Shown one piece after another: positions 10,386-19,522 of a stretch of 64,000 nt of DNA. The position numbers were made by a program, and so were the translations under genes. This DNA comes from Schistocephalus solidus. Lineage: Eukaryota; Platyhelminthes; Cestoda; Diphyllobothriidea; Diphyllobothriidae. The notes beneath the pieces were generated by a model that saw nothing but the letters and a program-made list of their open reading frames with translations, was not told the DNA's origin and did not search any database. Location of the stretch: contig WEDG01005062.1 in the NCBI GenBank assembly GCA_017591395.1, positions 1 through 64,000 on the forward strand. The letters are read 5' to 3'. Every line of letters starts with the position of its first letter. Position 1 is the first letter of the stretch.

Positions 10386-12440
10386 TCAATGCAGTCTCTT
10401 TTCCCATATTCCCCCGCGAACGCCTCCAAAAAGCCCTCAATGACACTTAAACAGCTGTCTATTATCGCCACCCCTCCTCCTGAATTCACACGACGCACTG
10501 GTACAACGAGCCAAACAATATTGATTGTATGTTTAACTTGTATCCTGTTCCCATGTACATGTACGTGCCAGATGATAATTTATCGAAAGCATGTGTATTT
10601 ACAGCAACTCCTCTTCTGAATAACCATATATATATATATATTTTTTTCTGGTTGAATGTGCCATTTAAAATGCCATGAACATAATGCTTCTTTGAACTAC
10701 CAATGGCATAAGACTTCAGTTAAGCTAGGCGGAGTTATATAAAAAGCCACCGCATTTTCAAAACACACAACTCGACTCTTTTTGAAGCCTGAGGAAACAT
10801 ATCATTAAAGATGCAAGCTTTTAGGTTAAAAAGGAAGTTCAGGCATTGATTGTCTACTAACTGCCCGTACCTGAAATGGGCACCAGGTTGACGAGTGACA
10901 ATTCCATCCAATAGAGGCTATTTCCTTGTTGGGCTGGAAGAAAAAATACATTCCTGTCTGAAACATTTTGGGCAGCCTTGAGTGAACGAATAATCCAGGC
11001 GACCAAATATGGGTAGGCCAACCAGGAAAAGGCTGTCATCAGACATCTGGATAAAAAAGCCAACTAGGTTGCTGCCAGACCGTTACCAATGGTAGCAGTT
11101 AGGGCGCTGGGAAAATGTGATCTCTTGTTCCTGGCTCCGAATGAGGTGGGAGAGGTAGAAAGGTCACTACTGCTGTCAAGGCGATGAGAAGTGGATACGA
11201 GCGCGAGGCAAGGGGTGGGTTATTGCGGTGACCAGTGCTTTGGAGTTTTGAAGGCTTGTGTTCCAAACGTGGCGCCGGGGCCGTAGTAAAATTTGCACGT
11301 TTCCCAGACCTGGCTGCAGGATGAACTGTATCTGTTCCGTTTTGGTTTGAAGCCTGGAAATGGAACCCTTGCATGAAGCTGTCAAGCAGCGAAAAATAAA
11401 CAGGAGTACAGAAAAACGGCCTACATGACAGCAAGCACTGGTACACACAGACCGGAGGTGACTATAGGGATCTAGGCTATGAGGCCAAATGACCAATGAT
11501 ACGACAGGCAACATTTGGAATAGTGTACTGAATCTGGTGCAGTTCCAGACAATGAAACTACGTTGGCAAAACCTGGAGACTGCTCTAAATGCATATGGCT
11601 GAATGTGAAGCAGCACGAAGGAGGAATGAAACAGGCTCCTATATCGCGGCTTATTCGCTGGGACCTGGTTAGACTTTCAATATTGATGAGTCGGAAATTT
11701 GAACAAGAGACGATACCCATGTGGGCCGTGAGCTGCTGGGCACAGGGTTCCCTAGCCAGCTTTCAATTATAAAACTCAATGACTGTTCACCTCCATATTT
11801 TGTGTAACAATTGTACCTGGACAAAAGCATTTGCCACGCGGCGATTGTGCCTACACCCATCGTTACGTTGACAGCGGACCAAGTGGAAGAGTAATCGTCA
11901 CGCCAAACATCGACCACGGGGATGAAATCAACGCAATTAGCGACTCGGGCATAGACCCAAAAGCAATACTCATGTCAAATCTGACCCTAGCGATGAACAT
12001 GTGGTGGCCTAACAACTGTAAATCCTAGACAGTCCCATACCCATGTCTCACTCTATCTCTGAAGATGGATTTAAGTGAGAATCGGATGAACTACGAGCCC
12101 CAGCGGTTAGCAGGAGTCCTGCTAATTATTTTAGGCATAAAGTGGACTGACAACGGCATTATATAAATACTGTGCACCTGGTACTCCAGTATCTATTTTA
12201 CTATTGAATCTGAGGCTGGATTCGACTGAGATTCGGAAAAGGCAAGCCAATGAACTTCCTGTTACAGCGATTGCATCTTCTTTGGAACTGCCTCATGGAA
12301 CTCACCATTTCGCACCTATCGGAGAGTACAAAGCCCGTTTATCGTCAGGCAGACCTATAGAAACCCCGCAAAATAGTAACGACGACCTCTATGTCCTCGT
12401 GAACAGTATACGGGGCTAGAAGCCATTCACTTTTTATACT
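10386..12440. other. unassigned sequence with overlapping open frames
   Basis: A short TA tract lies at 10625-10640. Minus-strand frames at 11099-11446 and 11176-11616 (115 and 146 codons) overlap one another and plus-strand frames. They show no domain I recognise and could be remnants of a mobile element. The remaining sequence shows no gene. Confidence 0.4.
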
Positions 12441-12454
12441 TTTTTATGCCAACT

Positions 12455-12680
12455 ACCAGGAGAAATAGAGTAAGGTTTAGGATATGGTTAAGGCTAACGT
12501 TAGGGTCAGGTTTTTGATTAGGAGTAAGGTGAACGTTAAAATAATTTATGTTTAACTTTATGGTTATTGCTACATTTAGTGTCAACTGAAGGTTTACTGG
12601 TTAAGCTAGGTTATGATTTAAGATCAGGGCTGTGATTATAGGCCTATGTGAGGTCAAGTGTTGGGGTAAGGACACGGGAA
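12455..12680 (+). repeat. degenerate TTAGGGT/GGTTAAG-rich low-complexity tract
   Basis: Many short variants of ggttaagg, gttaggg and taaggt recur without a fixed period. Similar tracts occur at 24520-24660 and, reversed, at 47540-47740, so it is a dispersed simple-repeat type rather than a telomere. Confidence 0.5.
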
Positions 12681-12779
12681 TATTTATCTACGTTGGAATA
12701 ACGCGCAGGGCCATATATATATGACTTGCGCCTTGTCTCCCTGTTCCCATGTCCTGTTTTGAGGGAACACCAAAGGTTC

Positions 12780-13215
12780 CCCCAATATGCAGCATAGTAG
12801 CACAATTTGTCCTACAAGCCGTGAAACAGATGGTCTTCAACCACTACGAACTGACGTTGTTGGTGGCGGTATGTGGGTGACACATTCGTCAAAATTGAGA
12901 AGGACAAGCAATCAGAATTTCAGGATATGCTTGACGGCATCTTTCCCGAGATTCAATTCCAAAGAGAAGGAGAAGAAAGCAGCCAGTTACTCTTTGCCCC
13001 CACCTCGAAATGCTTTCCCCACCCTGACTCAATGGTGAACTTAACACCACAGTGTACAGAAAAACGACTAAGCAAACACACGTCTTCAGCTGTCATAGGA
13101 AGTACATGACAAGCGAAAAAACATGACTGGATTTCGACGCTCTTCGAAAAGAGCATTGCAGCGCACCAGAGTGAGGAGTACAGGAACTGCGGCAGCACTA
13201 GGTCAATAGGTGAAT
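12780..13215 (+). pseudogene. reverse transcriptase palm fragment of a third PLE lineage
   Basis: The frame at 12873 reads (V)GDTFVKIEKDKQSEFQDML followed by GIFPEIQFQREGEE. This matches the PLE RT segment after the catalytic box (RYVDDTFV ... FPTIQFTRE in copy D), with YVDD reduced to a VGD-like remnant. Downstream frames give VYRKTTKQTH and TLFERAL, the PLE strand region before the RSCVRTLF-like segment. Frameshifts and a stop near 13106 break it. It is clearly different from the A-D family. Confidence 0.6.
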
Positions 13216-14040
13216 AAATTTAACCGGAACAATAGCAACAGTCGCTGCCTGCGTATGGGCCCATTTGAAAGACACAAGGGGGAGAGCCACCCACACTTGC
13301 AAGTTTTACCATACAGTAGGCAAAAGAACGGATAGTCGGCGGAGTTTTAGCGTGCTTAAATCCCATCAGCCCGTCAGCCCACCACAATAATGAGGACGGA
13401 GGGTCGGCTTGACGTAATTTGGCTGTCGGCCGCATTTTACTGAATATCATGACATGATTGTCCCTGCCATTCTATATGCCTGACAGGAGATGATTCGGCT
13501 CGCGAATACCCGAGCATGAACGGGCCTGTTGAAGAATCGACCTACACACTCAAGTCACTACACACACGCTGGAGGAAGGAAATGTGTTCACGATAACGTC
13601 GATATTGATGCGAGCCGGCACCAAGCTGGCGCGATAACTGCCGGAGGCGTAGGTGCCTGACACTAACTACAGCAAAAGACACGTTGATCTGCCCTCATGT
13701 TATCACGCGCTCCGTCCACACAGCTAAGTGTTGCAGCCCATTAACTGGTCATGGGCGCACACAGTCCCCACGCCCTCAGCCCACTATGAGCATGGCCGCG
13801 CGAACTCGGCCCAGTCATGGAAACTTCCCCTGACCCCGTTACTGGTCGACTCAAAATGGTTCACATGTCTTTGCACTCGAACAACCTCTAAAGATGGACT
13901 GTGGTAAGAGTCCAAAAGCTCAGTCAAATGTAATTGCGGTTCCAGTGATCACGCATTTTCCGTTGCGAATAATACAGGCACTCACATATTCGCCTCCATT
14001 GTCCCGTTTAGTTTCTTCTGGGATGTCGATCATACCAAGT
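13216..14040. other. GC-richer sequence without a recognisable gene
   Basis: Noticeably richer in G+C than the surroundings. Only short open frames occur (for example 13220-13450 minus). I see no motif or repeat. Confidence 0.4.
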
Positions 14041-14066
14041 ACATATATATATATATATATATATAT
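14041..14066. repeat. (TA)n microsatellite
   Basis: TA tract of about 26 bp, left edge of the compound block 14041-19522. Confidence 0.9.
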
Positions 14067-14251
14067 TGCTAATTGAAGCGAAAATGCGTGTCGTCGGGCA
14101 TAAATCAGAAGAAGAGGCGATCACGGGAACAATAGGTTAAATATCCTGACGTTTCAAAATCAAACCAGATTCCATCGTCGGAGACAGGTTCAGTACGGCA
14201 CCTCACAGAATTTATGGGTTCTGAACATGCTGGCTCTACAGCTATTCGTGC
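14067..14251 (-). mobile_element. RZ3: 185-bp hammerhead-like segment between two (TA)n tracts
   Basis: On the minus strand the segment contains CCGACGA (14181-14175, one change from CTGACGA), then GGAATC ... GATTTT, which can form stem II with two G-U pairs. GAAACGTC follows (14155-14148): GAA, the palindrome ACGT and C, a GTC cleavage triplet predicted to be cut between 14148 and 14147. Stem I pairing is weak (about 3 bp). A related but more degraded sequence lies at 46715-46820. It could be a retrozyme, or the terminal part of another PLE. Confidence 0.45.
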
Positions 14252-14267
14252 TATATATATATATATG
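14252..14267. repeat. short (TA)n at the 3' end of PLE copy C
   Basis: About 15 bp of TA directly after the 3' end of copy C (minus strand TTTTCA then TATATA). Confidence 0.85.
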
Positions 14268-15562
14268 AAAAGAAAAATGCTCTTCGGGAAATGGCGTTTT
14301 ACTCGTAAATTTTTAAGTTGGTGACACCAAGCCGTCGTCAGACGAAATGAACAGAGGAGAAAGTGAAGTGGCGCGACAGGACAGATGGTGACAAACAAAC
14401 AGCTGGTGTGCGTGGGTGGTGAGTGGACCAATAATCGTGGCATGTTTTGGGACGGGGGTGAGGAGAGAACAATTACATTGGCTTGTTTGGGAGGGGGAGG
14501 TGGGCGGCGAGTAACTACGGCCGGCTAGATAATCGAACATGGTTCCGGGTTATATTTAGGGGTCACTGCGTCGGTTGGAGGTGTCGGAATGTTTAATTGC
14601 GGTTCACCATGTGTGAGGTGGGGTTGGCGAAAAGTGAGATTAAAAGCCGAAAGGATTAGCAGTCGTTGCTAGGTCGTGGGCGCTCGTTAGTAAATCGTGC
14701 ACGTAATCCTTCGTAATGAGCATCTAGGTCAACGTGGCGGTTAATGCTAGTTGTGCTAGAGTGCCAAGCTTCGAGGAATTCTCGAGCTTGTTTGGTGTTG
14801 GCCATGGCGATCACGTCGGTACTGTCCCAATTGAAGCGATGGTCGCATTCAAGGGAGTGCGCAAACACGAGTAATAAGGGGTCACGTCGGCGAATGGCTA
14901 GCTTATGTTCGTTGATGCGAGTCCCAAGACGTCGGCCTGTATGGCCAATGTAAACAGAAGGGCAGTTGGCGCACGGTATGCGGTAAATGACATTGCTTAA
15001 TTGTTATTTTGGAAGGGGGGCCTTTACTCTGCATAGGGTTGCGCGTATGGAGGACGCAGGCTTGTGGGCGACAGAGATGCCAAAGTGACTTAATTGTCGA
15101 GAGATTGTTTCGGTAACACCTTGCATATAAGGTAAGGAATAAAATTTCCGTGGCACTATATCTCCATTAGAAACAAGGTTCTGCGTTTGTCTCTGGCGTC
15201 GAAGACAATTTCACGAAGCTCGTTGGGTATCCATTGGACCGGAAGAACTGATACAAATACGATAGTTTTTTCTTAAGAAGGTCATCGCTGCTGAAATAGC
15301 GAAAGGCCCGATGGAAAAGGGTTCAAACACAGCTTCTTGTGTGGGCTGCGGGGTGGTTACTTGCATAGTTAAGCACGATTTCTGTATTAGAGTCCTTTCG
15401 GTGGACGCTTGCTGCGAGTCCACCATCACTGAGTCATTGTGTGTTCACGTATAGGAATGGTAGTGTATCTCTTGTTGGAGCTTCGCGTGTAAATTGTATA
15501 GTCGGGAAGACCCCATTCAGACTCTGGTGCAATTGCTCAACGTCAAAAGTCTTTATGATAAC
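14268..15562 (-). mobile_element. Penelope-like element copy C (inverted; RT palm to 3' end)
   Basis: Minus-strand copy starting in the RT at the segment VIIKTFDVEQLHQSLNGVFP and running through FRYFSSDDLL, the linker, the GIY-YIG domain (VIYRIPCANCPSVYIG, TRINEHKLAIRR, FAHSLECDHRFNWDSTDVIAMA, AREFLEAWHSS) and the 3' region, ending at (TA)n. It shares with copy D the TGA after the RSCV segment and the TAA before the endonuclease, but lacks D's third stop (TTA here against TAA at 17555). It meets D head to head at about 15563. The hammerhead-like motif is present but its GAAA is altered to AAAA (CTGACGA at 14341-14335). Not functional as protein. Confidence 0.85.
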
Positions 15563-18206
15563 GACTTCGATTCAAGCCCACTCTACCCAATGAGACTGGA
15601 AGACAACTCGCACGCAAATATGGATTCCGCGTTTTGAGTGCTGTTATATCTGACGTCCACCATCGTATTTGCCGCTTCGAAGCCACAATTGCCGACCTAA
15701 AAAACAAGTGCTTCTCATGTCTACCCGGGAACCTATTCGACGAAGTACTACAAAGTATAATTGCCACCACCAATGACGCCAGAATGAAGAAACGAGCAAA
15801 CCTACAAGAGAAACTCAAATCTCTTCTCCGTTCTACAAATGAAAACAGCATGCCGACGAGGGTTGTTAACCTTTCCAAAAGGAATCTTATATCCGCTGAA
15901 ATAAACCTCCTATCTGAATTAATAAAATTCAGCCATGCCCATGCTACACCGACAAACTTCCTAGCCAATCTTGAATTCCTTTGCTGACCTCCACCGTCCC
16001 CGAGGACATACGTGCGGACATACGTAGCTGCGCCACTGGTCTCCTTCGGAAAAGGAAACATCATCAAACCTTAGCAATCGAAGAAGCGAAGGGATTGAAA
16101 TCACTGAAAAGAGATGAAAGTATAGTCATTATGCCGGCTGACAAAGGTGGCGCAACTGTTATCATGGACAAGACCGACTACGTCAACAAGACAAACCAGA
16201 TCTTCAATGACACGGAAGCGTACACCCCACTTGATGCGGACCCAACGAAAAAACAGGTCGCTGCTGTAAAGAAGAAAGTAAACGAACTTTCTCGATTGAA
16301 ACTCATTAGCCCCGAGGACTCCAGATTTATGACCCTCAGTGACCCCCGTATCGCACTTGCATATGGCCTTCCAAAGGTGCACAAACCAAATGCACCATTG
16401 AGGATCATAGTACCGCTTTTTGGATCCTTTGACTTACAATCTTGCCAAATGGCTATACAGGAAACTAAAGCACCTCAGTGATGGATCACAATACAACGTA
16501 AGAAACTCGCAGGCATTCCTACAGAAAATTCAAGGAGTTCAAGTAATTCCTGACGAATGTGTTGTATCGTTCGACGTTGTTTCTCTGTTTTCCTCTATAC
16601 CGCATGACTTAACGATTGACAGCATAGAGCGATGTCTAGATGAAAATCCTATCGGCATTCCAAAGCAGCACGTTTCAGACATGCTTAAGCTATGCCTAAA
16701 GAACGATTGTCAATTCGATGGCAAAAAACTATCAACAAGTTAAGGGCACCCCAATGGGCTCTCCAATATCGGGGCTACTTGCCGAATTAGTCTTACAGCG
16801 ACTAGAAGAAGGCGTCTTACAACGTTTTAAACCAAAGATGTGGCTCCGCTACGTAGATGACACATTCGTTATCATAAAGACTTATGACGTTGAGCAATTG
16901 CACCAGAGTCTGAATGGGGTCTTCCCGACTATACAATTTACACGCGAAGTTGCAACAAGTGATACACTACCATTCCTAGACGTGAAAATACAACGACTCA
17001 GTGATGGTGGACTCGCAGCAAGCGTCCACCGAAAGGACTCTAATACAGAAATCGTGCTTAACTATGCAAGTAACCACCCCGCAGCCCACACAAGAAGCTG
17101 TGTTTGAACCCTTTTCCATCGGGCCTTTCGCTATTTCAGCAGCGATGACCTTCTTAAGAAAAAACTATCGTATTTGTATCAGTTCTTCCGGTCCAATGGA
17201 TACCCAACGAGCTTCGTGAAAAATTGTCTTCGACGCCAGAGACAAACGCAGAACCTTGTTTCTAATGGAGATATAGTGCCACGGAAATTTTATTCCTTAC
17301 CTTATATGCAAGGTGTTACCGAAACAATCTCTCGACAATTAAGTCACTTTGGCATCTCTGTCGCCCACAAGCCTGCGTCCTCCATACGCGCAACCCTATG
17401 CAGAGTAAAGCACCCCCTTCCAAAATAACAATTAAGCAATGTCATTTACCGCATACCGTGCGCCAACTGCCCTTCTGTTTACATTGGCCATACAGGCCGA
17501 CGTCTTGGGACTCGCATCAACGAACATAAGCTAGCCATTCGCCGACGTGACCCCTAATCACTCGTGTTTGCGCACTCCCTTGAATGCGACCATCGCTTCA
17601 ATTGGGACAGTACCGACGTGATCGCCATGGCCAACACCAAACAAGCTCGAGAATTCCTCGAAGCTTGGCACTCTAGCACAACTAGCATTAACCGCCACGT
17701 TGAACTAGATGCTCATTACGAAGGAGTACGTGCAAGATTTACTAACGAACGCCCACGACCTAGCAACGAATGCTTATCCTTTCGGCTTTTAATCTCACAT
17801 TTCGCCAACCCCACCTCACACATGGTGAACCGCAATTAAACATTCCGTCACCTCCAACCGACGCAGTGACCCCTAAATCCAACCCGGAACCATGATCGAT
17901 AATCTAGCCGGCCGTAGTTACTCGCCGCCCACCTCCCCCTCCCAAACAAACCAATGTAATTGTTCTCTCCTCACCTCCCCCGTCCTTAAACACTCCCCGA
18001 TTATTGGTCCACCCACCACCCACGCACACCAGCTGTTTGTTTGTCACCATCTGTCTTGTCGCGCCACTTCACTTTCTCCTCTGTTCATTTTGTCTGACGA
18101 CGGGTTGGTGTCACCAACTTGAAAAATTTACGAGTAAAACGCCATTTCCCGAAGAGCATTTTTCTTTTCATTATACTATCTCGGGATGCAAACAACCTCT
18201 GTTATT

Positions 18207-18208
<2 letters not shown>
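15562..18208 (+). mobile_element. Penelope-like element copy D (most complete copy; RT plus GIY-YIG, with stops and frameshifts)
   Basis: Order along the copy: N-terminal segment 15562-15987 (RFKPTLPNETGRQ, NLISAEINLLSELI), then a frameshift near 15980. RT fingers follow at 15981-16420 (IMPADKGGATVIMDKTDY, PKVHKP), a second shift near 16420, and palm A at 16420-16743 (VVSFDVVSLFSSIPHDLTID). A third shift precedes 16718-17839, which stays in one frame: GTPMGSPISGLLAELVLQ, the catalytic YVDD at about 16852-16863, the thumb, and the GIY-YIG domain at 17429-17839. In-frame stops are TGA 17105, TAA 17426 and TAA 17555. The 3' region includes a hammerhead-like motif at 18094 and ends in the first codons of a following copy (ATG at 18186) before (TA)n. 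The N-terminal ~23 codons are missing. Confidence 0.9.
18084..18140 (+). ncRNA. candidate hammerhead ribozyme of PLE copy D
   Basis: CTGACGA at 18094-18100, a stem II hairpin at about 18102-18120 (GGGTTGGT/ACCAACTT with two terminal G-U pairs, loop GTC), then GAAA at 18121-18124 and AAATTT as a possible palindromic stem III. TTTGT before the core can pair with ACGAG after it (18130-18134) with wobbles. One unpaired C (18101) next to the core and the tiny stem III keep this a candidate. Confidence 0.5.
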
Positions 18209-18260
<52 letters not shown>

Positions 18261-18261
18261 T
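18209..18261. repeat. (TA)n microsatellite between PLE D and the RZ2 array
   Basis: Long TA tract, joining the 3' end of PLE copy D to the first RZ2 unit. Confidence 0.95.
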
Positions 18262-18278
18262 ATGATATATATGAGACT

Positions 18279-18680
18279 CACCGATCTGTAAGGAACATGC
18301 ATGTTCCGTTGTGCCCTGGAGCTCAGACTAGAGCCCTCGCAAGTCGCATAGCGACGTGTAGCATATGATAGAATGGAACCGACAAAGACAAAGGGGAGAT
18401 CGGAATGGCCATTTCTGGCTTATTAGCCGTCATCAGCCAGTCATACCCAATCCCAAGTGTGGCACACCTGGGATTCGAACCAAAGGTCGCGGGTTCGAAT
18501 CCCAGGTGTGCATACACGATTGGTATGATGACGGCTAATAAGCCGAAATGGCCATTCCGGTCTCCCCTTGTCTTTGTCGGTTCCATTCTATCTATGCTAC
18601 ACGTCGCTATGCGACTGCCTGCGAGGGCTCTAGTCTGAGCTCAGGGCACAACGGAACATGCATGTTCTTACAGATCGGTG
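18279..18680. repeat. 402-bp palindrome made of two RZ2 units in opposite orientation
   Basis: The left arm (minus-oriented unit) and right arm (plus-oriented unit) are near-perfect reverse complements: CACCGATCTG at 18279-18288 mirrors CAGATCGGTG at 18671-18680. The centre is at about 18480 with a spacer of roughly 10 bp inside the B-box region. The right arm has lost part of its hammerhead core (TATGATGA instead of CTGATGA). Confidence 0.9.
18398..18442 (-). ncRNA. RZ2 hammerhead ribozyme, inverted unit
   Basis: Minus strand: GACTGG, CTGATGA, CGGCTAATAAGCCA, GAAA, TGGCCATT, CCGATC. All core residues are present; stem I has one mismatch (C against A). Confidence 0.65.
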
Positions 18681-18817
18681 AGCCCCATACTATCATCATA
18701 TTCCCGATCACAACCGACAAAACAACGAGCCCGTGGCTCAAATGGTGAGAGCGTTCGACTCAAATACCAAAGGTCGCGGGTTCGAATCCCAGGTGTGCCA
18801 CACTTGGGATTGGGTAT

Positions 18818-18862
18818 GACTGGCTGATGACGGCTAATAAGCCAGAAATGGCCATTCCGGTC
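18818..18862 (+). ncRNA. RZ2 hammerhead ribozyme, unit 3
   Basis: Stem I 5' strand GACTGG 18818-18823 and 3' strand CCGGTC 18857-18862 pair over 6 bp (one T-G wobble). Core CTGATGA 18824-18830. Stem II GGCT/AGCC with loop AATA, next to a C-A mismatch at the core-proximal pair. GAAA 18845-18848. Stem III is the palindrome ATGGCCAT (18848-18855), H17 is T18856, and the predicted cut is 18856/18857. The triplet is ATT rather than the common GTC. The mismatch and triplet suggest modest activity. Confidence 0.75.
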
Positions 18863-19038
18863 TCCCCTTGTCTTTGTCGGTTCCATTCTATCATATGCTA
18901 CACGTCGCTATGCGACCGCCTGCGAGGGCTCTAGTCTGAGCTCCAGGGCACAACGGAACATGCATGTTCCTTAAGCAGATCGGTGAGCCCCATACTATCA
19001 TCATATTCCCGATCACAACCGACAAAACAACGAGCCCG

Positions 19039-19093
19039 TGGCTCAAATGGTAGAGCGTTCGACTCAAATACCAAAGGTCGCGGGTTCGAATCC
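19039..19093 (+). promoter_or_regulatory. internal RNA polymerase III promoter (A and B boxes) of RZ2 unit 4
   Basis: The A-box-like TGGCTCAAATGG lies at 19039-19050 and a perfect B box GGTTCGAATCC at 19083-19093, in a tRNA-like context. The hammerhead begins about 30 bp after the B box. Equivalent boxes occur in the other units. The boxes sit upstream of the predicted cleavage site, so each Pol III transcript would carry the ribozyme. True tRNA folding is not expected. Confidence 0.75.
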
Positions 19094-19121
19094 CAGGTGT
19101 GCCACACTTGGGATTGGGTAT

Positions 19122-19166
19122 GACTGGCTGATGACGGCTAATAAGCCAGAAATGGCCATTCCGTTC
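19122..19166 (+). ncRNA. RZ2 hammerhead ribozyme, unit 4
   Basis: Same arrangement as unit 3: CTGATGA at 19128-19134, GAAA at 19149-19152, predicted cut 19160/19161. The stem I 3' strand is CCGTTC, with one pair weakened. Confidence 0.65.
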
Positions 19167-19425
19167 TCCCTTGTCTTTGTCGGTTCCATTCTATCATATG
19201 CTACACGTCGCTATGCGACCGCCTGCGAGGGCTCTAGTCTGAGCTCCAGGGCACAACGGAACATACATGTTCCTTAAGCAGATCGGTGTGCCCCCATACT
19301 ATCATCATATTCCCGATCACAACCGACAAAACAACGAGCCCGTGGCTCAAATGGTAGAGCGTTCGACTCAAATACCAAAGGTCGCGGGTTCGAATCCCAG
19401 GTGTGCCACACTTGGGATTGGGTAT

Positions 19426-19470
19426 GACTGGCTGATGACGGCTAATAAGCCAGAAATGGCCATTCCGGTC
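19426..19470 (+). ncRNA. RZ2 hammerhead ribozyme, unit 5
   Basis: GACTGG 19426-19431 pairs with CCGGTC 19465-19470; CTGATGA 19432-19438; GAAA 19453-19456; palindromic stem III ATGGCCAT; predicted cut 19464/19465. Confidence 0.75.
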
Positions 19471-19490
19471 TCCCTTTTCTTTGTCGGTTC

Positions 19491-19496
<6 letters not shown>

Positions 19497-19521
<25 letters not shown>

Positions 19522-19522
19522 A
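19497..19522. repeat. (TA)n microsatellite, right edge of RZ2 array 1
   Basis: TA tract of about 25 bp that interrupts the RZ2 unit right after GGTTCCATTC. Confidence 0.9.

Larger units (their letters stand above)
18262..19496 (+). repeat. RZ2 array 1: five units of a 304-bp tRNA-derived hammerhead repeat
   Basis: One inverted unit (about 18270-18480) is followed by four plus-strand units. GACTGGCTGATGA starts at 18818, 19122 and 19426, a spacing of exactly 304 bp. Each full unit has a tRNA-like head (GTGGCTCAAATGGTAGAGCG A-box region, GGGTTCGAATCCC B-box region) and a body with a hammerhead core. A tail follows with GCTACACGTCGCTATGCGAC, CTAGTCTGAGCTCCAGGGCA and the 16-bp palindrome GGAACATGCATGTTCC. 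The units are nearly identical, so the array is young. It is bounded by (TA)n on both sides and has no protein-coding potential. The layout resembles the Sm-alpha hammerhead SINEs of schistosomes. Confidence 0.9.

Noticed and set aside
10625..10640. Another retroelement border at a TA tract
   Set aside because: The tract is short, and I could not find RZ1, RZ2 or a PLE 3' end abutting it.
18262..19496. CRISPR array
   Set aside because: The repeat units are 304 bp and contiguous, with no short repeat/unique spacer pattern, in a eukaryotic context.
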